NCBI RefSeq assembly: GCF_002307355.1
Contig: NZ_CP017481.1
Location: forward strand, 4,030,001-4,094,000
Source: Pectobacterium polaris
GTDB taxonomy: Bacteria > Pseudomonadota > Gammaproteobacteria > Enterobacterales > Enterobacteriaceae
Reading direction: 5' to 3'
DNA length: 64,000 nucleotides
Shown: positions 10,099 through 21,171 of the stretch, one piece after another
Numbering within the stretch: the stretch's first letter is position 1
Layout: every line of letters begins with the position of its first letter
Notes under the pieces: model-generated
Seen by the model: the letters and a program-made list of their open reading frames with translations, nothing else
What the model was told of the DNA's origin: nothing
Databases searched by the model: none
Program-made: the position numbers and the translations under genes

Positions 10099-10677
10099 AT
10101 GCTGAAGAAAACACTACTGAGCCTGACTGCAGTATCCATGCTTGCCTCTGCCGGTTCTGCACTGGCGGCAGAGTACAAGTTCGATAAAGAAGGCCAGCAC
10201 GCGTTTATCGAATTCCGCATTAAACACCTCGGTTACAGCTGGCTTTACGGTAGCTTTAACGATTTCGATGGCGCTTTTACCTTTGATGAGAAAAACCCAT
10301 CAGCGGATAAAGTGAATGTCACTATCAACACCAACAGCGTTGACACTAACCACGCTGAACGTGACAAGCACCTTCGCAGTGCAGAATTTTTAAACGTTAC
10401 CAAGCATCCACAGGCAACGTTTACGTCCACTGAAGTGAAGAAAGACGGTGAAGATTACGATATTACCGGCAACCTGACCTTAAATGGTGTCACCAAGCCC
10501 GTTAAGCTGGATGCCAAACTCATCGGTCAGGGTGATGATCCGTGGGGTAACTATCGTGCAGGATTCCAAGCCGAAGGCACTATCAAGCTGAAAGACTTCA
10601 ACATTACGACCGATTTGGGTCCAGCTTCACAGGATGTAGAACTGATTATTGCCGTTGAAGGCGTTCGCCAGAAATAA
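10099..10677 (+). CDS. yceI: YceI-family periplasmic isoprenoid-binding protein
   Basis: A 192-residue protein with a signal peptide that ends at ALA|AEYK (about residue 23). The mature part has the lipocalin-like YceI fold with the segments [40 protein letters not shown] and [14 protein letters not shown]. Family members bind polyisoprenoids such as ubiquinone-8 in the periplasm. It follows yceJ closely and is most likely in one operon with it, which fits a quinone/heme electron-transfer role. Confidence 0.93.
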   Translation: MLKKTLLSLTAVSMLASAGSALAAEYKFDKEGQHAFIEFRIKHLGYSWLYGSFNDFDGAFTFDEKNPSADKVNVTINTNSVDTNHAERDKHLRSAEFLNVTKHPQATFTSTEVKKDGEDYDITGNLTLNGVTKPVKLDAKLIGQGDDPWGNYRAGFQAEGTIKLKDFNITTDLGPASQDVELIIAVEGVRQK

Positions 10678-10703
10678 GCCGGCACTACGCATCAACAGTA
10701 CAC

Positions 10704-10731
10704 AGCCCTTTCCGTTGGAAAGGGCTTTTAT
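10704..10731 (+). terminator. Intrinsic terminator of yceJ-yceI
   Basis: The stem AGCCCTTTCC/GGAAAGGGCT with a GTT loop is followed by TTTTA, 27 bases after the yceI stop. Confidence 0.9.
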
Positions 10732-10751
10732 ATTGCACGATAAGCCGTTGG

Positions 10752-11819
10752 CTATTTAGCCTTATCTTTCGCTGCAGGGGCAGGAATATGCAACGTTGAC
10801 TGCAATAATCCTTTGGATTTATTGAAAATCTTCATTCCATTCTCACGCCCGCTGCGTATCGCTCTTTGTTCTTCCAGCGGCAGCTTCATCTCTTCCTGAC
10901 ACGGCGTACTGCAACAGCCTTCGTATTTTGCGGCACAGCTCGGACATTGGATAAACAGAAGATGGCATCCTTCATTACGGCAGTTAGTGTGACTGTCACA
11001 CGATACTCCGCACTGATGGCAATGCGCGATAACGTCATCAGAGATACGCTCTCCCATTCGCTCATCAAACACGAAATTCTTGCCGATAAACTTCAGCGGT
11101 AGCCCTTGAGCTTTAGCCTGGCGAGCATATTCAATGATACCGCCCTCTACGTGATACACGTTTTTAAAACCGTGATGCAGCATGTAGGCGCTGGCCTTTT
11201 CGCAGCGGATACCGCCCGTGCAGTACATGACAATATTTTTATCACGCGCCTCATCCAGCATATCCACGGCCATCGGTAACTGCTCACGAAAGGTATCCGA
11301 CGGCACTTCCAGCGCATTCTCGAAATGCCCGACTTCGTATTCGTAATGATTACGCATATCGACGAATATGGTATCAGGATCGTCGGCCATCGCATTAACC
11401 TGATCGGCTTTCAGGTATTGCCCGACATTTGCTGGGTTAAAGGTAGGATCGTCAATGCCATCGGCGACAATCCGTTCGCGTACTTTCATACGCAATACCC
11501 AGAACGATTTCCCGTCATCTTCCAAAGCGATATTTAAGCGAATCTGATCGAGTGCCGGATGCGCACTGAACAATGCGGCTTTAAAGGCATCGAACTGATT
11601 ATTAGGCACGCTGATTTGGGCGTTAATCCCTTCAGTGGCAATATAGATTCGTCCGAAGACCTTATATTGCTCAAGCTGAATATACAGACGATCGCGAAAG
11701 GCTTTTGGATCGTCAATCGTAAAATATTTATAGAAGGAGACTGTGGTACGCGGCTCGGTTTCCGCAAGCATGCGCGCCTTCAGTTCCTCATTAGAAATTC
11801 GGTTATGTAACACTGGCAT
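10752..11819 (-). CDS. trhO: tRNA uridine(34) hydroxylase (rhodanese-like)
   Basis: A 355-residue protein known as YceA or TrhO, which hydroxylates uridine 34 of several tRNAs using oxygen. It has an N-terminal ferredoxin-like domain ([19 protein letters not shown]), a rhodanese domain with the catalytic cysteine in [13 protein letters not shown], and a cysteine-rich C-terminus ([36 protein letters not shown]). The start was set at MPVLHNRIS, as in E. coli, rather than seven codons upstream. It is convergent with yceI. Confidence 0.94.
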   Translation of the reverse strand: MPVLHNRISNEELKARMLAETEPRTTVSFYKYFTIDDPKAFRDRLYIQLEQYKVFGRIYIATEGINAQISVPNNQFDAFKAALFSAHPALDQIRLNIALEDDGKSFWVLRMKVRERIVADGIDDPTFNPANVGQYLKADQVNAMADDPDTIFVDMRNHYEYEVGHFENALEVPSDTFREQLPMAVDMLDEARDKNIVMYCTGGIRCEKASAYMLHHGFKNVYHVEGGIIEYARQAKAQGLPLKFIGKNFVFDERMGERISDDVIAHCHQCGVSCDSHTNCRNEGCHLLFIQCPSCAAKYEGCCSTPCQEEMKLPLEEQRAIRSGRENGMKIFNKSKGLLQSTLHIPAPAAKDKAK

Positions 11820-12054
11820 GGTGTACGTTCCTGTCTTCATTGAGGTTAGCGTGTGGCGTTCATCATCGAGCTATGGCTCGACATACTGAATCGCCCGGCA
11901 TCATACCTGATAGCGCCAAGCCTGTCAGGGCATGAAATGGATAGCGCAACGAGAAAGAGTGATCTACCGTAAACCCATGACCTTACCGTAAACCAATAGC
12001 CTCTGGGATTCATTTTCGCTTTCATGAAGCACCATCATCGAAGGATCTGTCATT

Positions 12055-13149
12055 ATGAGTCAGCTTTTCTCCCCCGTATCGCTCGGTAAACTCGAACTGC
12101 CCAACCGAATCATCATTGCCCCCATGTGTCAGTATTCAGCTGAGGACGGCAAGGCAACATCCTGGCATACCATGCATTTAGGTAACCTGTCACATTCTGG
12201 AGCAGGGCTACTTATTATTGAGGCGACCGCTGTCTCACCAGAAGGGCGGATTTCCCCGCACGATCTTGGTTTGTGGGATGACGCAACCGAACACGCTCTT
12301 GCTGGTGCGATTCACGCGGTAAAAACCTATTCTGCTATACCTCTCGGCATACAGTTGGGGCATGCGGGTCGCAAAGCATCAACGGGCGTTCCGTGGAGCG
12401 GACGGGCATTTCTGCGCCCGGAACAGGGGGGTTGGCAGACTATTGCACCATCGGCTGTTCCCTATAATGCCAGTGATGCGACACCACAGGCCATGTCAGA
12501 ACCACAAATTCGTGCGCTAATTGACTCGTTCGTTGACTCCGCTAAACGTGCGGACCGTCTGGGCTTTGACCTGATAGAGATTCACGCGGCTCACGGCTAT
12601 TTACTGCACCAGTTCCTTTCACCGCTGACAAATCAGCGCACAGATCGCTATGGCGGTTCGCTTCAAAATCGTATGCGTCTGGTCATTGAAATTTACCGCG
12701 CGATACGCGACGTTTTCCCTGCACATAAAGCCGTTGGCGTACGTATTTCTGCGACAGATGGTGTGGAAGAAGGCTGGGATCTGGAACAGTCTGTACAGCT
12801 CAGTAAAGCGCTACACGAATTAGGCTGCGACTTCATCCATGTTTCCAGCGGCGGGCTATCACCGTTACAACAGATTCACCCTGCACCAAATTATCAGGTG
12901 CCGTATGCGCAGCGAATTAAGCAAGAGGTTGGTATTACGACCATCGCCGTTGGATTGATCACCGAACCGGAACAGGCTGAAGCGATCGTTGCAACCGGTG
13001 AGGCTGATGCTATCGGGCTGGCTCGCGCCATACTTTTCGATCCACGCTGGCCGTGGCATGCCGCCGCCCGACTGGGCGCACAGGTATCTGCTCCTCCACA
13101 GTACTGGCGCAGCGAACCACGTTACGCCAGAGGTATTTTCAAACAATAG
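12055..13149 (+). CDS. NADH:flavin oxidoreductase, old yellow enzyme family
   Basis: A 364-residue TIM-barrel flavoprotein of the YqjM/XenA branch. The branch-typical cysteine is seen in IIAPMCQYSA (near residue 25), and substrate-binding histidines in ELIEIHAAHGYLLHQFLSP are present, with the FMN phosphate site in the GEADAIGLARA region. Such enzymes reduce activated alkenes and nitro compounds with NAD(P)H; the natural substrate is unknown. It is not part of an obvious operon, and E. coli lacks a gene here. It might respond to electrophile stress, but no operator was identified. Confidence 0.88.
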   Translation: MSQLFSPVSLGKLELPNRIIIAPMCQYSAEDGKATSWHTMHLGNLSHSGAGLLIIEATAVSPEGRISPHDLGLWDDATEHALAGAIHAVKTYSAIPLGIQLGHAGRKASTGVPWSGRAFLRPEQGGWQTIAPSAVPYNASDATPQAMSEPQIRALIDSFVDSAKRADRLGFDLIEIHAAHGYLLHQFLSPLTNQRTDRYGGSLQNRMRLVIEIYRAIRDVFPAHKAVGVRISATDGVEEGWDLEQSVQLSKALHELGCDFIHVSSGGLSPLQQIHPAPNYQVPYAQRIKQEVGITTIAVGLITEPEQAEAIVATGEADAIGLARAILFDPRWPWHAAARLGAQVSAPPQYWRSEPRYARGIFKQ

Positions 13150-13409
13150 CGATAAGTATGATGTGCCAGGCGACCCAATCAGGGTCGCCGCGTCCCTCTC
13201 TCTGCATGCGGCATGCCACCAAAGGTCAAAACTCATTCTCTGGGAATGATACGATTAAGCCGGTTTTTTGCATAAAAATCAGCCAATAAGGCGGCGATAA
13301 TTTGTTTTATTGGCAAAGCACCGCAATAATCTATCTTGCAGTTAGTCATTAACTCGATTTTTTTAACGGTTCGCGTGCTGACCAGCACCAAAATGTTGAT
13401 ACTGAGGCC

Positions 13410-14330
13410 ATGACCCAAATCCCTTCTTTTAATCGTTCATTGCTACATCCGCGCTACTGGCTCACCTGGTTGGGCATCGGTATCCTTTACCTGATCGTTT
13501 TGCTGCCCTACCCCGTTATTTATCGTATCGGTACCGCGCTCGGCTATCTGGCTATACGCCTGCTACCAAAGCGCGTCAAGATCGCCACCCGCAACCTTGA
13601 ACTGTGTTTCCCTGACATGCCACAGGCCGAGCGTGATGTATTAGTCAGGAAGAATTTTGAATCGGTCGGCATGGGCGTAGTTGAAACAGGTATGGCCTGG
13701 TTTTGGCCAAATTGGCGTCTTGAACGCTGGTTTACGGTTACAGGCCTTGAGCACATACGCCCGGAGAACGAGCGGGAGCAAGGCGTATTACTGATCGGGC
13801 TGCATTTTTTAACGTTGGAACTCGGTGCGCGAGTTTTTGGGATGCACAATCCGGGAATCGGCGTGTATCGTCCGAATGATAACAAGCTGATTGACTGGTT
13901 ACAGACATGGGGAAGGCTGCGTTCCAATAAATCCATGCTGGACCGGAAAGATCTTAAGGGCATGATACGCGCCCTCAAACAGGGTGACATCATCTGGTAT
14001 GCCCCAGATCATGATTATGGCCCGCGCAGTAGCGTATTCGCCCCGTTGTTTGCCGTAGACACCGCGGCAACCACCCGCGGGAGCTATATGCTGATAAAGA
14101 CGGCGCTTCCGGCAATCATCCCATTTGTGCCACGCCGACTGCCCGAAGGAAAAGGTTATGAATTACTGATTCAGCCTGCTGAACAGGGTGCGCCTGTAGA
14201 TAATGAAACCGTGACCGCCGCCTGGATGAACAAGGTTGTTGAAAAGAATATTCTGTTCGCCCCAGATCAATACATGTGGCTACATCGCCGTTTCAAAACC
14301 CGCCCAGAAGGTGAACCATCCCTTTATTAA
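13410..14330 (+). CDS. lpxL: Kdo2-lipid IVA lauroyltransferase
   Basis: A 306-residue inner-membrane acyltransferase that adds a secondary acyl chain to lipid A. It has one N-terminal transmembrane segment (about residues 17-38) and the HX4E catalytic motif in HFLTLE (H132, E137), together with [19 protein letters not shown] and [14 protein letters not shown], both highly conserved in LpxL (HtrB). Length equals the E. coli enzyme. It is convergent with opgH across a shared terminator. Confidence 0.95.
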   Translation: MTQIPSFNRSLLHPRYWLTWLGIGILYLIVLLPYPVIYRIGTALGYLAIRLLPKRVKIATRNLELCFPDMPQAERDVLVRKNFESVGMGVVETGMAWFWPNWRLERWFTVTGLEHIRPENEREQGVLLIGLHFLTLELGARVFGMHNPGIGVYRPNDNKLIDWLQTWGRLRSNKSMLDRKDLKGMIRALKQGDIIWYAPDHDYGPRSSVFAPLFAVDTAATTRGSYMLIKTALPAIIPFVPRRLPEGKGYELLIQPAEQGAPVDNETVTAAWMNKVVEKNILFAPDQYMWLHRRFKTRPEGEPSLY

Positions 14331-14383
14331 CTGATGCACTCCTGTAGTTTCAGGCATTGTGACACCTTATGACAGACGAAAAA

Positions 14384-14412
14384 AAAGCAACGGCATTGAT
14401 TGCCGTTGCTTT
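14384..14412. terminator. Bidirectional terminator between lpxL and opgH
   Basis: A perfect 12-bp stem (AAAGCAACGGCA/TGCCGTTGCTTT) with a TTGAT loop. An A run lies on the left and T-rich sequence on the right, so it can end transcription from both sides. Confidence 0.9.
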
Positions 14413-14448
14413 ATCTTTCACACCACTAGTTTTCTACACTACAAGCAG

Positions 14449-17013
14449 TTAGCTTTTGATATGAGGTGCAGGCAGTTTTTGGTAAGACTCAACCCACGCA
14501 GCATACGCTTCCGGTTTTTGCCACACATGGTAGTGCAAGCGCGAGATCGTAACGGGATCGCTAAGCAATGCCAGACGCTGATTATTGCTCACCTCTTCTG
14601 GCTTACGACTCAAAGCATCACGCACATTTTGCTCACGTACGTCTTCAATTGCCTGGCTGAAGCGATGACGCGCCGTTGCCATTGCACTGGCAAGGGCGTT
14701 AACTGACGGATCAAAGACGGCCTGCATAAACCCGTTATCGAGCCTACGTTGGTGGTTCAATCGGCAATATTCATCCGTAGCGACCAGTTCGCGTGGCGGA
14801 TTAAACTCTTCCGGGATCATCAACAGCTTCGCACGCTTACAGCTCAGTCCCAAGGCCGCACGGCTCGAATAAACCGACACGAACGGCGACAGAATCAGTG
14901 AGAAGACAATCGGTGATAGCCACCACAAGAAGCGCAGATCCAACCATGCCATGCCAATCGCCCAGACCAGTCCGAGAATCAGCTGGGAACCGTGGCGCAC
15001 AAATGCTTCGCTCCACGGCGTCGCATCGTCGTCACGCTGTGGAGAATTCCACTGTACCGACCAGCCGAGAAACGCACTGACAACAAACACCGTGTGGAAC
15101 AGCATACGAACCGGTGCCAGCAGAACCGAGAACAGCATTTCCAGCAACAGAGAAAGGAAGACTCGGACAGCGCCGCCGTACTCTTTTGCCCCTTTCGCCC
15201 ACACCAGAATCACGCTCAATAGTTTTGGTAAGAACAGCAAGACTAATGTCGTTGAAAAGAGTGCGATAGCCAGTTCTGGCCGCCACTGTGGCCAGACGGG
15301 GAACAGCTGTCGAGGCTGCAAGAAGTACTGTGGTTCCATCAGCGTATGCACAACCTGTAAGGCTGTAGAGAGCACCAGGAACATAAACCACAGCGGCGCA
15401 GACAGATAAGACATCACACCAGTAAGGAAAACGGCACGGTGAACCGGATGCATGCCTTTAACTAGGAACAACCGGAAATTCATCAGGTTACCGTGGCACC
15501 AGCGGCGGTCACGTTTCAGTTCATCCAACAGGTTAGGCGGCAACTCTTCATAACTTCCCGGCAGGTCGTATGCGATCCACACACCCCATCCTGCACGACG
15601 CATCAGCGCCGCTTCAACGAAGTCGTGAGAAAGAATCGCACCAGCGAACGAACCTTCACCCGGCAGCGGTGCCAAGGCACAGTGCTCGATGAACGGTTTA
15701 ACGCGGATAATGGCGTTATGCCCCCAGTAATGCGACTCACCCAGTTGCCAAAAATGCAGGCCGGCGGTGAACAACGGGCCGTAAACACGCGTTGCAAACT
15801 GTTGGCAGCGTGCATACAGCGTATCCATGCCAGAGGCTTTCGGCGACGACTGGATGATACCGGCGTTCGGGTTCGCTTCCATCAGTCTGACCAAAGACGT
15901 CAGACATTCACCGCTCATCACGCTATCGGCATCCAGAATCACCATATAGCTATACTGGTTACCCCAGCGACGGCAGAAGTCATCGATATTGCCGCTCTTA
16001 CGTTTGACGCGACGACGGCGACGGCGATAGAAGATACGCCCTGCTCCGCCGACATCACGGCACAGTTCCATCCAGGCTTTTTGCTCTGCTACGCAGATAT
16101 CGGGATCGTTACTGTCACTCAGGACGTAAATATCAAAATGCTCAAGGTTGCCCGTCGCTTCAACTGATTCATACGTGGCACGTAATCCCGCAAACACGCG
16201 TTCTACGTCTTCGTTACAAATCGGCATGATTAACGCCGTGCGATGCTCAGGATTCAGCGCCTCGTTACCCACCGTCGTGGAAGAGATGCTGTATTTGTCT
16301 CGACCAATCAGCAGTTGCAGGAACCCCATCAGCGCGGTCCAGAACCCGGCCGACACCCAACAGAACAGCACTGCAAACAGAACGAGTATGCCGCTTTGTA
16401 ACACATAAGGCAGCAGTTGCATCACCGAGCGCGTCCACGGCTGACCCGCCATTTCAAACGGATCGATCAGCGCCCACCCCTGATAAGGCAGGATGGTTTT
16501 CATGTACCAGGTTGCGATCGCCGTCTGGAACAGCGTCAACGCCAGCAGAATATAGCGGCGGATTGTCCCCACCAGACGCCAGCGGTTTTCGGAAATTTTC
16601 TCTTCCGGGCTGTAATGAGGACGAGGCGGTACGGTACGGCCCAGCAGACTTTCCCACCAGCGAATCAGTGGGTTCGTCCGCCAAACATCAGGGAACATAG
16701 AGGCACGGGTAATGACGGGCATCGCTTTTAATGCCGTCCGCCCTTCCCTGTCTGTTCCGAGCTGCTTACCGTTGTCCAGACCATCAGCCCAGGCCATTTC
16801 AAGACGAGCCTGCACGGAATGCAACGCTGCATCCTCTTCAGACTGAACATTGACCTGGCTACCTTCAGACTGGTTACCTTCAGACAAGGCCTGATGCAAA
16901 ACGGCCTGATCGTTCCAGGCCGCTTGCGGTAATTTTTCGCGAAGAACCTCTGCCTGCGGAGCAGGCAGAGGAAGTTTCTCAATGTAATCGAGAGAAGAAG
17001 TTGACTTATTCAT
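14449..17013 (-). CDS. opgH: Osmoregulated periplasmic glucan glucosyltransferase
   Basis: An 854-residue inner-membrane glycosyltransferase (MdoH) that polymerises beta-1,2 glucans from UDP-glucose and passes them across the membrane. The cytoplasmic GT2 domain shows [14 protein letters not shown], the DxD in [28 protein letters not shown] and the (Q/R)xxRW-type RDRRWCHGN motif. Multiple transmembrane segments lie before and after it. It overlaps the end of opgG by eight bases, so translation of the pair is coupled. The products protect against low osmolarity and are virulence factors in soft-rot bacteria (known for the family). Confidence 0.96.
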   Translation of the reverse strand: MNKSTSSLDYIEKLPLPAPQAEVLREKLPQAAWNDQAVLHQALSEGNQSEGSQVNVQSEEDAALHSVQARLEMAWADGLDNGKQLGTDREGRTALKAMPVITRASMFPDVWRTNPLIRWWESLLGRTVPPRPHYSPEEKISENRWRLVGTIRRYILLALTLFQTAIATWYMKTILPYQGWALIDPFEMAGQPWTRSVMQLLPYVLQSGILVLFAVLFCWVSAGFWTALMGFLQLLIGRDKYSISSTTVGNEALNPEHRTALIMPICNEDVERVFAGLRATYESVEATGNLEHFDIYVLSDSNDPDICVAEQKAWMELCRDVGGAGRIFYRRRRRRVKRKSGNIDDFCRRWGNQYSYMVILDADSVMSGECLTSLVRLMEANPNAGIIQSSPKASGMDTLYARCQQFATRVYGPLFTAGLHFWQLGESHYWGHNAIIRVKPFIEHCALAPLPGEGSFAGAILSHDFVEAALMRRAGWGVWIAYDLPGSYEELPPNLLDELKRDRRWCHGNLMNFRLFLVKGMHPVHRAVFLTGVMSYLSAPLWFMFLVLSTALQVVHTLMEPQYFLQPRQLFPVWPQWRPELAIALFSTTLVLLFLPKLLSVILVWAKGAKEYGGAVRVFLSLLLEMLFSVLLAPVRMLFHTVFVVSAFLGWSVQWNSPQRDDDATPWSEAFVRHGSQLILGLVWAIGMAWLDLRFLWWLSPIVFSLILSPFVSVYSSRAALGLSCKRAKLLMIPEEFNPPRELVATDEYCRLNHQRRLDNGFMQAVFDPSVNALASAMATARHRFSQAIEDVREQNVRDALSRKPEEVSNNQRLALLSDPVTISRLHYHVWQKPEAYAAWVESYQKLPAPHIKS

Positions 17014-18574
17014 TAGCAGGCAGCTGATTGCTCCAGGTTTCAGTCAATGTCGTCTCGCCATTAACCAACGCAGCTCTCATTTCAGTCGGCTGTTTCGCAT
17101 CCTTCACACGCAAACGCAGCGTCAGACGCCAGCCATGAGTTACCGGGTTATAGCGAACATTATTTTCTACAATCTCGCCGTTGTCGCCAATGCTGACCTG
17201 AGAGGCTACCGGAGCGTTCTCATCCAACTCTTTTAAATTCGGTCCAACAAAATCCACAATGTAAGCGATCGTGCCGTCAGGCTGGCGGATCAGGTTAGAT
17301 TGTTTAACATCACCGGCAGAACGGCGAGTTTGTTGAACATAGGCAATGTTCGGGGAGTGCAGTTGATCTTCGTCGCGCGTAAAGTGCAGACGATATTTAA
17401 TATCCAGCGGTTTGCCCGTTTCAGGCAACACATCCGGCGTCCAGAAAGCAACGATGTTGTCATTGGTTTCATCCGCGGTAGGGATTTCAACCAGTTCAAC
17501 TTTCCCTTTGCCCCATTCGCCTTTCGGCTCAATCCAGCCGCTTGGACGCAGATCGTAACGGTCGTCAAGATCTTCGTAGGCAGCGAAATCACGGCCACGC
17601 TGTAGCAGACCAAACCCTTTCGGATTTTCTACCGCATACGTGCTCACAGACAGGTGCTTAGGATTATTCAGCGGACGCCAAATCCATTCTCCATTACCGG
17701 CATGGATTGACAGACCGTTAGAGTCGTTCAGCGCTGGACGATAATTCAGCGTTGGTGACGGCTGATTCGGCCCAAACAGATACATACTAGTCAGCGGAGC
17801 GATACCCAGCTTGCCCACTTTATCACGCAGGAAGACTTTAGCCTGAACATCTACGACGCTGTCACGACCTGGATAAACGGTAAAACGGTAAGCCCCTGCG
17901 GCGCGCGGCGAATCCAACAGCGCATAAATCACCAGGTGTTTATCATTTTGTTTTGGACGTTCAATCCAGAACTCACGGAAGCGCGGGAACTCTTCACCAG
18001 AAGGCAAAGCCGTATCGATAGCCAGACCACGGGCGGACAAGCCATAAATCTGGCCTTTACCTACAACACGGAAATAGCTGGCACCCAGCATGCTGACAAT
18101 TTCATCGTTCTTATCTGCTTTATTGATCGGATAGAGAACTTTAAAACCAGCAAAACCGAGATTTTTAACCGTTTCAGGATCGTGATTAACGGAACCAAAA
18201 TCAAAATACTCAGGAGAGTATTTAATCTCATCAACCGTTGTCGCCGTCACTTCATTAATTTTTACCGGCGTATCGAAATACATGCCCTGATGGTAAAACT
18301 GGAGCTTGAAAGGCGTCTGTACATTATTCCAGTATGATTTATCGTTATTGAAACGAATCTGCTGATAGTCCGCAAATTTCATATCACGGAATTGCGCAGG
18401 CAGATTACTTTTCGGCGCTTCAAAACCCTTTTGTGCCAGCTTTTCAGCCTGCTGTGCCACATCATCAATAGAAAATGCCCAAGCAGGCACTGCGCTTACA
18501 GACAGCATAACGGCGGCGGACAGCCAGCGAAGGCTAGCAACCCGCTGTTTAAACCCAAATTTATTATCCAGCAC
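17006..18574 (-). CDS. opgG: Periplasmic glucan biosynthesis protein OpgG
   Basis: A 522-residue periplasmic protein (MdoG) needed for glucan synthesis with OpgH. The signal peptide ends near AWA|FSIDD (residue 33). The mature protein shows the beta-sandwich family sequence, for example [29 protein letters not shown] and [17 protein letters not shown]. It is the first gene of the opgGH operon, which in enterobacteria is induced at low osmolarity. Nothing unusual is seen. Confidence 0.96.
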   Translation of the reverse strand: MLDNKFGFKQRVASLRWLSAAVMLSVSAVPAWAFSIDDVAQQAEKLAQKGFEAPKSNLPAQFRDMKFADYQQIRFNNDKSYWNNVQTPFKLQFYHQGMYFDTPVKINEVTATTVDEIKYSPEYFDFGSVNHDPETVKNLGFAGFKVLYPINKADKNDEIVSMLGASYFRVVGKGQIYGLSARGLAIDTALPSGEEFPRFREFWIERPKQNDKHLVIYALLDSPRAAGAYRFTVYPGRDSVVDVQAKVFLRDKVGKLGIAPLTSMYLFGPNQPSPTLNYRPALNDSNGLSIHAGNGEWIWRPLNNPKHLSVSTYAVENPKGFGLLQRGRDFAAYEDLDDRYDLRPSGWIEPKGEWGKGKVELVEIPTADETNDNIVAFWTPDVLPETGKPLDIKYRLHFTRDEDQLHSPNIAYVQQTRRSAGDVKQSNLIRQPDGTIAYIVDFVGPNLKELDENAPVASQVSIGDNGEIVENNVRYNPVTHGWRLTLRLRVKDAKQPTEMRAALVNGETTLTETWSNQLPANE

Positions 18575-18950
18575 AGCTCCCCCTGTTGGTGTGCTTCAAT
18601 CAACTAAAATCCATATTAATGGATAAGTTAGCTTTCCGACAACTTGATAAAGATATTGTTCATCATAATAGGTCAGCGTTTAAACAACGAGAACGATAAA
18701 GCATGATAAACCGGGTTGTAAAAATGGAAAACAGCCACGGACTATAGCGAATATCGACCTGCGCGTGCGTAGGATTATTCCGTTTACGCCCGCGCCATTT
18801 CCTTTGCCCCACCGATAAAAACCGTAACGGATAGCGACGACAGTTCACATGACGTGTGAGGTAGGGTGGATATAAACATTTGTGTAACAATGCCAGGGCA
18901 AGTAAAGTACACTCCTTGGCTGAACCCGGTATTATTGAATTAAGACTGCT
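18575..18950. other. Divergent intergenic region between opgG and the DUF2946 gene
   Basis: About 375 bases that must hold the opgG promoter and that of the divergent gene at 18951. A 75-codon frame on the minus strand (18663-18890) has no ribosome site and an unlikely composition. I see no operator that I can name. Confidence 0.5.
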
Positions 18951-19433
18951 ATGCTTTTGTCCGCGCTACGACGGCGAAGTTTCCCAGCCTGGGTCGGCAT
19001 CTTCGCTATTTTGACCATTTTCATTGCCCCAGTGATTTCACAAACACTGGTGCTTCATGGGGCCCATGCTCATGAAAATGGTACAAACCCGCCTAGCTCG
19101 GCTGCACATACGACCAACGCGCATGATACAACAGCGTCCACCAGCCACAGCGGCAGTATAGCCGAACCGCGTCATAATCATACCGGACATGAGATGTCCC
19201 GGCATCACGCGACGCAATCACACCATTCGCCTTCATCACCGTCCATGATGATGGATCATGCCGCTTGCGGTTATTGCGTACTCTTTTCGTATACGCCGGC
19301 GCTGTTCGCAACAGGATCTCTCAATCCCATACTGACCGCGTCTTTATCTGAAGCGCTGGTTATTCACTTTATCTCCCGCATTGTCCTTCCTGAACGTTAT
19401 GCTTCCCCTGTAGTCCGCGCCCCGCCTTTCTGA
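18951..19433 (+). CDS. Histidine-rich DUF2946-like membrane-anchored protein
   Basis: A 160-residue protein with a hydrophobic N-terminal segment (about residues 15-38), a long low-complexity part rich in His, Ser and Thr (about residues 43-100, more than 15 His), and a CGYCVLF motif near residue 117 followed by a second hydrophobic stretch. This layout is that of DUF2946 proteins, which often neighbour copper-related and PepSY genes. Metal binding is likely from composition, but the role is inferred. It is followed after about 100 bases by a PepSY-domain gene with its own Met/His-rich loop. Confidence 0.75.
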   Translation: MLLSALRRRSFPAWVGIFAILTIFIAPVISQTLVLHGAHAHENGTNPPSSAAHTTNAHDTTASTSHSGSIAEPRHNHTGHEMSRHHATQSHHSPSSPSMMMDHAACGYCVLFSYTPALFATGSLNPILTASLSEALVIHFISRIVLPERYASPVVRAPPF

Positions 19434-19535
19434 ATCACGCATCATCATGCTTATGTGCATTTATAACGCATCGCGCTATACCCTTTCAGGTGTGGCGTTT
19501 GATCATTTTTTTGCTAAGTGATTTCAGAGGGTTCT

Positions 19536-21062
19536 ATGTCACACCCTAATCAGGCATCAGCCACTGCTGCCGCCTCTGGCGCGCGCCCAGCCGGAGAAAC
19601 GGCGTCGGATAAACACGCGATGGATAACGTATCGCCACGTGCCGCAATCGTTGCCCTGTTCATTCGGCTTCATTTTTATATCGGTATTTTTGTCGGTCCT
19701 TTTATTTTTGTCGCCGCTCTCACAGGGACGCTGTATGTCCTGACGCCGCAGATTGAAAATCGGCTGTATTCACACCAGCTTTTCACCGAAAGTCAGGGGA
19801 CGACGTACTCTCTGGCTGAGCAAATCCATGCTGCACAGGCGGGGCTCGCTCACCATCAGGATGCAAAATTACTTGCGATACGTCCTGCACCTGCCGCCGG
19901 AGAAACCACCCGAGTTATGTTTGCCTTGCCGGAATTGGGGCCATCAGAAAGTCGCGCCGTTTTCATCGATCCCGTTTCACTGGAAAATCGCGGCAGTGAG
20001 ATTGTTTACGGCACCAGCGGTATTCTGCCCTTCCGTACCTGGCTTGATTACCTGCACCGCGGGCTGCTGTTAGGCGATGTCGGGCGTAATTACAGCGAGC
20101 TGGCAGCATCCTGGCTGTGGGTTGCGGCACTGGGCGGCATTGTTATCTGGTGGTCAACCCGACATCTGTCGTCAGCGACCAGACGGCGGAAATTGAAGAA
20201 TAGCCAGACGACAACAGCAAAGACGCAGCGTCTGCGCCACTGGCACGCCACGATGGGGCTGACCCTTGTGCTGGGTTTGCTCTTTTTCTCCGTAACGGGG
20301 TTAACCTGGTCGCAGTGGGCGGGAAGCAACATTTCTGTCGCGCGTACCGCGCTAGGGTGGCAGACCCCATCGGTGAACACGCAGTTGCCCGCACCGATGT
20401 CTCATCACGATATGATGCACGGTCACGATATGGCGGCGATGGCTACGGATGAACATGCTGAACACCATGCGTCAATGCCAATGGGGGATGCTGAAGCCTA
20501 TTCGCCGGCGTTATTTGATGAGGTGCTGGCTGCCGCACGTCATGCCGGGATTGATGCCAATAAAATCGAAATCCGCCCAGCCACCAAGCCGCACCGTGCC
20601 TGGACCGTCAGTGAGATCGATCGTTCCTGGCCAACGCAGGTTGATGCCGTGTCGGTTAATCCAGATACGCTAGAGATTGTAGACAAAACCGATTTCAACA
20701 CCTTTCCGCTTGCCGCCAAGCTCACCCGCTGGGGAGTGGATGCACACATGGGCGTGTTATTCGGTTTACCCAATCAACTCATCCTCGCGGCATTTGGTCT
20801 TGGGCTCTGTACGATGATTGTATGGGGTTATCGGATGTGGTGGATACGTCGTCCAAAATCTCGCCATGACGCCAATCCGGTCAACACGCTAACTGCGGCA
20901 TTATTACTGGTCCCAGTCTTTCACCGCGTGCTGATTGCGCTTATTACGCTACTACTGGCCGTAAGCTTGCCCGTTATGGGGATCAGCCTGCTCATCTTCC
21001 TGCTCATTGATGTTGTTCGGTGGTATATGAATCACCCTAAGCAGACCATCGCTAAACACTGA
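19536..21062 (+). CDS. PepSY-associated membrane protein with Met/His-rich loop
   Basis: A 508-residue protein of the PepSY transmembrane family (related to the FegC/PiuB iron-utilisation proteins). Transmembrane segments are seen near residues 39-70, 190-206, 237-256 and at the C-terminus, with PepSY-like periplasmic domains between. A loop around residues 288-317 is extremely rich in Met and His, as in copper-binding proteins. The start at 19536 follows AGAGGG; the frame extends six codons further upstream. Relatives serve as membrane reductases or accessory proteins for metal uptake. The pair with the His-rich gene suggests copper handling; this is inference. Confidence 0.85.
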   Translation: MSHPNQASATAAASGARPAGETASDKHAMDNVSPRAAIVALFIRLHFYIGIFVGPFIFVAALTGTLYVLTPQIENRLYSHQLFTESQGTTYSLAEQIHAAQAGLAHHQDAKLLAIRPAPAAGETTRVMFALPELGPSESRAVFIDPVSLENRGSEIVYGTSGILPFRTWLDYLHRGLLLGDVGRNYSELAASWLWVAALGGIVIWWSTRHLSSATRRRKLKNSQTTTAKTQRLRHWHATMGLTLVLGLLFFSVTGLTWSQWAGSNISVARTALGWQTPSVNTQLPAPMSHHDMMHGHDMAAMATDEHAEHHASMPMGDAEAYSPALFDEVLAAARHAGIDANKIEIRPATKPHRAWTVSEIDRSWPTQVDAVSVNPDTLEIVDKTDFNTFPLAAKLTRWGVDAHMGVLFGLPNQLILAAFGLGLCTMIVWGYRMWWIRRPKSRHDANPVNTLTAALLLVPVFHRVLIALITLLLAVSLPVMGISLLIFLLIDVVRWYMNHPKQTIAKH

Positions 21063-21096
21063 TTTTCGTACTGCCATCATTGCCCGACACGGCAAT

Positions 21097-21140
21097 AAAA
21101 AACCGCCATTGTGCTACACAATTTGTGCACACAATGGCGG
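21097..21140 (-). terminator. Intrinsic terminator of the chemoreceptor gene
   Basis: The inverted repeat CCGCCATTGTG/CACAATGGCGG (11 bp) is flanked on its left by six A, which read as a T run on the minus strand. It lies 31 bases beyond the stop at 21172, and may also stop read-through from the PepSY gene. Confidence 0.85.
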
Positions 21141-21171
21141 TCAATCAGCAATACCAGTTAACGACAAGACG

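Noticed and set aside
15493..16167. 224-codon plus-strand frame inside opgH
   Set aside because: Antisense shadow of a strongly conserved glycosyltransferase domain; composition is unlike a protein.
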